A stretch of DNA of 18,817 nt from assembly GCA_964356135.1 (NCBI GenBank), contig CAYHGV010000058.1:1-18817 (forward strand), read 5' to 3'. The position numbers were made by a program, and so were the translations under genes. The notes under the pieces were generated by a model, which saw nothing but the letters and a program-made list of their open reading frames with translations, searched no databases and was not told where the DNA came from. This document shows positions 14,760 to 18,817 of this stretch, in pieces; within the stretch, counting starts at the first letter, position 1; every line of letters starts with the position of its first letter. The stretch is from CAYHGV01 sp964356135 (GTDB lineage Bacteria; Hydrothermota; Tepidihabitantia; CAYHGV01).

Positions 14760-15221
14760 CTATCGACAGCATGAATGCTCTGAGCAGGAGGTGCCGGATT
14801 GCAACTGGGGTTTACTATTACGGGGACCGAATTCTACACCCAGAGCTTCGATGGTCGGTTTGCCATCGTTGACCACCAAATGACCATAGACCTGTGCCCA
14901 GGCACCAACCGCCTGGGGTACGACAAACTCTGCTTTGCTCAAAGTCACAAAAATTTCACGCGTAGTATCTTTTTCGGCCTGGAGGATAAACCAGTGTCCG
15001 CCCGGACATTCCTCTTTTACCACCCCCGCCGTAACAAGACTCTTCGCCAAATACTTTTCGGGGTTGGTTACCAGGTTTGGGATTTCTACTTTGAGCGCGG
15101 ATGAATCGGGTTCGATCCCGAAATTTTTTTGTTCTTCGGTCGAGGATGTATTCATTGCCTGCCCGCCCACGGCTAACGCAAAAATAGCAAGGAGAGCAGG
15201 TACTGCGAATCGTTTGAACAT
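14760..15221 (-). CDS. Secreted OB-fold-like protein with a Cys/His tail, next to cusA
   Basis: The 153-residue protein has a cleavable signal peptide (hydrophobic core 6-19, cleavage probably after GGQA, residue 22) and no lipobox. Residues about 45-130 look like a small OB-fold of the DUF4920 or tOB type: LVTNPEKYLAKSLVTAGVV, then EECPGGHWFILQAE, IFVTL and GHLVVNDGKPTIEALGVEF. The tail ends TSCSEHSCCR, with C146, H149, C151 and C152, besides C72 and H76 in the core. These residues suggest metal binding. The start is fixed by AAGGAGG (15226-15232) before the ATG. It lies 155 bp downstream of cusA in the same direction; the CusF chaperone of E. coli is also a periplasmic OB-fold, though the sequence is not obviously CusF. 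A copper-related role is inference. Confidence 0.7.
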   Translation of the reverse strand: MFKRFAVPALLAIFALAVGGQAMNTSSTEEQKNFGIEPDSSALKVEIPNLVTNPEKYLAKSLVTAGVVKEECPGGHWFILQAEKDTTREIFVTLSKAEFVVPQAVGAWAQVYGHLVVNDGKPTIEALGVEFGPRNSKPQLQSGTSCSEHSCCR

Positions 15222-15260
15222 GTTACCTCCTTAGAATAATTTTTTTACTGATTACTGAGA

Positions 15261-15401
15261 ATCTGTGTTTATCCGTGTCCACCCTGGTAGAGAATTCGGA
15301 TTTGGTTTTACTCCAAGTAATTCGTATGCTCCCGCACGATAATGGTGCTTCGCTCATCTTAGCAGTACCCAAATCTCTAACGGGGTAAATCTGTGGCTAA
15401 A
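15261..15401. repeat. Possible dispersed-repeat remnant overlapping the cusA 3' end
   Basis: The plus strand has ATCTGTGTTTATCCGTGTCCA (15261-15281) and TAAATCTGTGGCTAAA (15386-15401), which resemble the two halves of a low-complexity intergenic repeat I recall from uncultured bacterial genomes, here split by about 100 bp. The second half encodes the last residues of CusA. The 155-bp gap holds no clear promoter or terminator. The call rests on memory of the motif and is tentative. Confidence 0.3.
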
Positions 15402-18400
15402 GTTTTATTTTTCCGCATTTCAGTATTCCATTTCCAGATCAAGTAGATTGCGGGATACACCAGCAGTTCCATTGTAAAGGATGTAAAGATACCACCAATC
15501 ATCGGGACGGCGATCCGTTTCATGACATCGGCACCGGTGCCAATCGACCACATGATTGGAGCGAGCCCCAAAAACGTAGTGGCGACGGTCATCATCTTCG
15601 GCCGTAGTCGTTTGACTGCACCTTCGGAAATCGCTTCTTTCAGGTCTTGTTTCGTCCGCATCCTCCCCTGGGCACGCATATCGCCATAGGCGAGGTCTAA
15701 ATAGAGCAGCATGAAAATACCGGTCTCGGCATCCACGCCTAACAGGGCGATAATCCCAACCCAGACCGCGGTGCTGACATTGTAGTGTAGTAGATAGATA
15801 AGCCAAACGGCACCGACGAGCGAAAAAGGAACGGCCAGAAGGACGATCAGAGTTTTCGCGACCGAGCGGGTGTTAAAATAGATTAAGAGCATAACAATGA
15901 TGAGGGTCAGCGGAACGACGAGCATCAGCCGGGATTTTGTGCGTTCCATAAACTCATATTGGCCGCTCCAGACCAGCGAGTAGCCGGTGGGGGAGACCAG
16001 CTGTTTTCGAACGGCCTGTTTAGCCTCCCGAACATAACTACCGATATCCCGACCGGCAATATCAACATAGACATAGCCGGAGAGAAGTCCGTTTTCATCG
16101 CGCAGCATCGATGGGCCGTAGACGAGCGCGATAGTTGCCAATTGCCCGAGTGGGATTTGAGCGCCGGAAGGCGTCGGCACCAGCACCCGTGATAATTTCG
16201 GAAGGTTGTCACGCAGCTCACGCGGATACCGGACATTTATCGGGTAGCGTTCCCGACCCTCCACGGTGGAGGAAATATTTTCACCCCCGATCGCCGACAT
16301 TATGATCATCTGAACATCATCGACCGAGAGGTTATAGCGGGCTATTGCTTCGCGGTTAATATCGAAGTCGACATAGTATCCACCGGCAACGCGCTCGGCA
16401 TACACCGACCGGGAGCCTTTGATGTCTCTCAAGATCATCTCGAGGTGTTGGCCGATCGTTTCAATCGTATCGAGATTCGCGCCCTGGATTTTAATTCCGA
16501 TCGGGGTACGAATGCCGGTTGAAAGCATATCGATCCGTGCTTTAACCGGCATCGTCCAGGCATTGGTTACACCCGGAAACTGCATCTTTTGATCCATCTC
16601 GTTGATAAGCTGTTCCCAGCTAATATGGTCGGGCCAAAAATGTCGAAGGACCTTTTTTACTATTTCCGGTGCCCAGCGGGAATACCAGCGCGGAACCGGA
16701 CGCCACTCCGTTTCCGGTTTTAAAAGAACCACCGTCTCCATCATCGAGAACGGTGCCGGGTCGGTTGCAGTTTCCGCCCGACCGGCTTTGCCCAGTACCC
16801 GTTCGACCTCGGGAAAACTCCGTAAGACCTTGTCCTGGCGCTGCAGTAAATCCGCGGCTTCAGTAACGGACAGACCGGGAAAGGTCGTCGGCATGTACAG
16901 TATCGTGCCTTCGTCCAACGGCGGCATAAATTCCGACCCCAATTTGAAGAAAATTGGGATAGTGGCAAGCACCACCACCGCCGCCGCCAGGATTATACTC
17001 TTCGGAAAACGCAAAACAAACTGGACCACCGGATGATAGAGTTTGAACAGGAATCGGGAGATTGGGTGTTTTTCCTCGCTGCGGATCTTTCCCACAAAAA
17101 CCGCGTTCACGACCGCAGCCAGCCATTTCGGACGGAAGCGAAACTCGCGCAATCGGATGAACAGCATTCGTATCGCCGGGTCTAAGGTAATTGCCAAAAC
17201 CGCGGCGATTGAAATCGAAAAGTTCTTCGTAAAGGCTAAGGGTCGAAAAAGTCTTCCTGCCTGGGCTTCGAGGGCGAATATCGGAATAAACGAAACCGCG
17301 ATCACCAGCAGTGAGAAAAACGATGAACGGCCTACTTCCTGAATCGCTTTGATCAACACCGGACGGTAATCTCCCTGCTTGCCTTCTCTCTGCCACTGTT
17401 CAAGCCTTTTGTGGGAGTTCTCGACGACGACGATTGAAGCATCGACCATTGTGCCGATTGCAATCGCAATTCCGCCCAACGACATGATGTTAGAACTCAC
17501 GTGCATCGCTTGCATCGGAATGAATGATAGGATTACCGCAATTGGCAGGGTAATGATCGGTATCAGCGCACTGGGAATATGAAAGAGAAAAAGGAGGATG
17601 ACGAGGCTGACAATGATCAACTCATCCCGCAGGGTGTGTTTGACGGTAGCGATCGAGCGGTTAATCAGCTCGGCGCGGTCGTAGACCGTGATGACCTGGA
17701 CACCGGGCGGCAGGCTCGGTTCGAGTTCTTTCAGTTTTACCTTGACCCGGCTGATGACTTTGAGCGCGTTCTCCTGGTGACGCATAATGACGATGCCCGA
17801 TACCACGTCACCGGTGCCGTCGAGGTCAGCCACCCCCCGCCGTATGTCCGGACCGATTGTCACCCGGCCCAAATTTTTAATACGGACGGGCGTGCCTGAT
17901 TTCGGGTCGCTCATGACCGCGATATTCTCGATGTCGGTTGTCGATTTGACATAGCCTCTTCCCCGAATCATGTATTCGGCTCCGGAAAGTTCTAATAGTC
18001 GGCCGCCGATCTCTTGATTGCCTTTTCTGATCGCATCGACAACCATAGGGAGTGGTATGTTGTAGGCGGCAAGGGCGTTGGGGTCGACCGTAACCTGATA
18101 CTGTTTGACAAAACCTCCAACCGTCGCGATCTCGGCTACCCCGGGCACGGCTTGAAGCTGGTAGCGCAAAAACCAGTCCTGAATCGACCGGAGTTCAGCT
18201 AAGGTGTGTTTACCGGTGGTGTCGACCAGGGCATACTGAAAAATCCATCCCAGGCTTGAGGCATCCGGACCGAGCTCAGTCTTCACTCCTTCCGGCAGCC
18301 GCGGTGTTATTTTGGAGAGGTATTCAAGGACTCGTGACCGTGCCCAGTAGATATCGGTCCCGTCCTGAAAGATGACATAGACATACGAAAATCCAAAATC

Positions 18401-18655
18401 GGAAAAACCACGCACCGCTTTCACTTTCGGAGCGCCTAACAGAGCGGTGACGATCGGGTAGGTCACCTGGTCTTCGACAATGTCCGGACTCCGGTCCCAA
18501 CGGGAATAGATGATAACCTGAGTATCGGAAAGATCGGGGATGGCATCCAACGGGATATTTCTTATCGCCCAGACCCCAATCAAAACGCCGATTAAGGTCA
18601 GGATTATTACCAGCGCACGGTTTTTAGCGCAGAATTCGATAATTTTGTCAATCAT
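15377..18655 (-). CDS. cusA: CusA-type copper/silver efflux RND transporter
   Basis: The 1092-residue inner-membrane pump is a proton-driven heavy-metal-efflux RND protein that works as a trimer with a periplasmic fusion protein and an outer-membrane channel. Twelve membrane segments and two large periplasmic loops are visible. The monovalent-metal subtype is indicated by GGIAIAIGTMVDASIVVVEN (D405), the later GVDAETGI (E977) and RPKMMT (K1020), matching the proton-relay residues. The metal-site methionines also match: M577 in EFMPPLDEG, M638 or M639 in APFSMMET, and M710 in KARIDMLSTG. It is about 45 residues longer than E. coli CusA, partly from a loop around 500-530. It lies 42 bp downstream of cusB. 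The C-terminal residues are encoded within repeat-like DNA. Confidence 0.95.
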   Translation of the reverse strand: MIDKIIEFCAKNRALVIILTLIGVLIGVWAIRNIPLDAIPDLSDTQVIIYSRWDRSPDIVEDQVTYPIVTALLGAPKVKAVRGFSDFGFSYVYVIFQDGTDIYWARSRVLEYLSKITPRLPEGVKTELGPDASSLGWIFQYALVDTTGKHTLAELRSIQDWFLRYQLQAVPGVAEIATVGGFVKQYQVTVDPNALAAYNIPLPMVVDAIRKGNQEIGGRLLELSGAEYMIRGRGYVKSTTDIENIAVMSDPKSGTPVRIKNLGRVTIGPDIRRGVADLDGTGDVVSGIVIMRHQENALKVISRVKVKLKELEPSLPPGVQVITVYDRAELINRSIATVKHTLRDELIIVSLVILLFLFHIPSALIPIITLPIAVILSFIPMQAMHVSSNIMSLGGIAIAIGTMVDASIVVVENSHKRLEQWQREGKQGDYRPVLIKAIQEVGRSSFFSLLVIAVSFIPIFALEAQAGRLFRPLAFTKNFSISIAAVLAITLDPAIRMLFIRLREFRFRPKWLAAVVNAVFVGKIRSEEKHPISRFLFKLYHPVVQFVLRFPKSIILAAAVVVLATIPIFFKLGSEFMPPLDEGTILYMPTTFPGLSVTEAADLLQRQDKVLRSFPEVERVLGKAGRAETATDPAPFSMMETVVLLKPETEWRPVPRWYSRWAPEIVKKVLRHFWPDHISWEQLINEMDQKMQFPGVTNAWTMPVKARIDMLSTGIRTPIGIKIQGANLDTIETIGQHLEMILRDIKGSRSVYAERVAGGYYVDFDINREAIARYNLSVDDVQMIIMSAIGGENISSTVEGRERYPINVRYPRELRDNLPKLSRVLVPTPSGAQIPLGQLATIALVYGPSMLRDENGLLSGYVYVDIAGRDIGSYVREAKQAVRKQLVSPTGYSLVWSGQYEFMERTKSRLMLVVPLTLIIVMLLIYFNTRSVAKTLIVLLAVPFSLVGAVWLIYLLHYNVSTAVWVGIIALLGVDAETGIFMLLYLDLAYGDMRAQGRMRTKQDLKEAISEGAVKRLRPKMMTVATTFLGLAPIMWSIGTGADVMKRIAVPMIGGIFTSFTMELLVYPAIYLIWKWNTEMRKNKTLATDLPR

Positions 18656-18697
18656 AGCTCACCCATTCTACCGGTGTTTATCATCAGTCTCATGGTG

Positions 18698-18817
18698 TCA
18701 ATGGTGATGAATTGAGGATCCCTGGTCAGGTGACATCTTCAGGAGGGCGGCTTTCATCCTTGATTCTGAATCGACGAGAAAGTTTGCCTGGGTAACGACC
18801 TTTTCGCCTTCGGATAT
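18698..18817 (-). CDS. cusB: CusB-type RND periplasmic adaptor, C-terminal end (5' end beyond the window)
   Basis: Only the last 39 codons are present, ending in a TGA at 18700-18698. My translation reads ISEGEKVVTQANFLVDSESR, followed by MKAALLKMSPDQGSSIHHH. The EGEKVVTxxNFLxDSESR segment is the typical end of the membrane-proximal domain of CusB-type fusion proteins, which link the CusA pump to the outer-membrane channel and pass metal to it. The gene precedes cusA by 42 bp in the same direction, the usual order of these operons. The natural triple-His end could bind metal, but the fragment is too short to say more. An outer-membrane cusC would be expected further upstream, outside the window. 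Confidence 0.8.
   Translation of the reverse strand: MSEGEKVVTQANFLVDSESRMKAALLKMSPDQGSSIHHH

Noticed and set aside
15247..15300. Possible TPP riboswitch (ACTGAGA-like string near CCACCCTGG)
   Set aside because: The second conserved block (CCTGATCTGG...TAATACCAGCG) is missing, and the neighbouring genes are cusA and an OB-fold protein rather than thiamine genes.
18698..18706. HHH at the C terminus of CusB as an artificial His tag
   Set aside because: Only three His codons follow a natural-looking SSI stretch, and the surrounding DNA is genomic with no vector sequence.

Overview
The window looks like chromosomal DNA of a Gram-negative (two-membrane) bacterium, most likely an uncultured member of the FCB superphylum. 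The indications are two tandem GWxTD-domain secreted proteins, a TonB-dependent receptor with an N-terminal carboxypeptidase-regulatory-like domain followed by a DUF4249-like lipoprotein, a heavy-metal RND pump with its fusion protein, and RseP. A candidate phylum such as WOR-3, Zixibacteria or Marinimicrobia would fit, but this is inference from gene families; there is no rRNA in the window. No tRNA, rRNA, CRISPR array or transposase gene was seen, and no gene-free stretch exceeds 300 bp.

Region 1 (1-4614, minus strand) reads rtcA, GWxTD protein, GWxTD protein, ricT (PSP1), thiC (cut by the window edge). The genes overlap or nearly touch and look like one operon. Region 2 (4615-4789) is a divergent promoter region with two near-mirror promoters sharing an 11-bp GAGTTGACACT inverted repeat. 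Each sits so close to its gene that the mRNAs of rtcA and ispD are probably leaderless. Region 3 (4790-9156, plus strand) is a compact operon ispD, dxr, rseP and a B12-binding/radical-SAM-like protein that lacks the normal cluster motif. It combines two MEP isoprenoid steps with site-2 proteolysis; dxr seems to start at an ATA codon.

Region 4 (9158-13767, plus strand) has its own sigma70-like promoter and encodes a TlpA-like thioredoxin lipoprotein, a TonB-dependent receptor, a DUF4249-like lipoprotein and ThiD. The first three genes touch or overlap. A 235-bp non-coding palindromic element, bounded by a perfect 12-bp direct repeat, separates the third gene from thiD exactly at the stop/start junction. 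It looks like a mobile-type insertion into a formerly tight operon.

Region 5 (13796-18817, minus strand) reads cusB (C-terminal end only), cusA, a secreted OB-fold-like protein with a Cys/His tail, and a separate lipoprotein gene with its own promoter and a strong intrinsic terminator. The first three may form a copper/silver efflux unit.

No wholly new multi-gene system could be demonstrated. The items most worth follow-up are the inserted palindromic element, the paired leaderless promoters, the degenerate radical-SAM protein next to rseP, and the Cys-tailed protein beside cusA.
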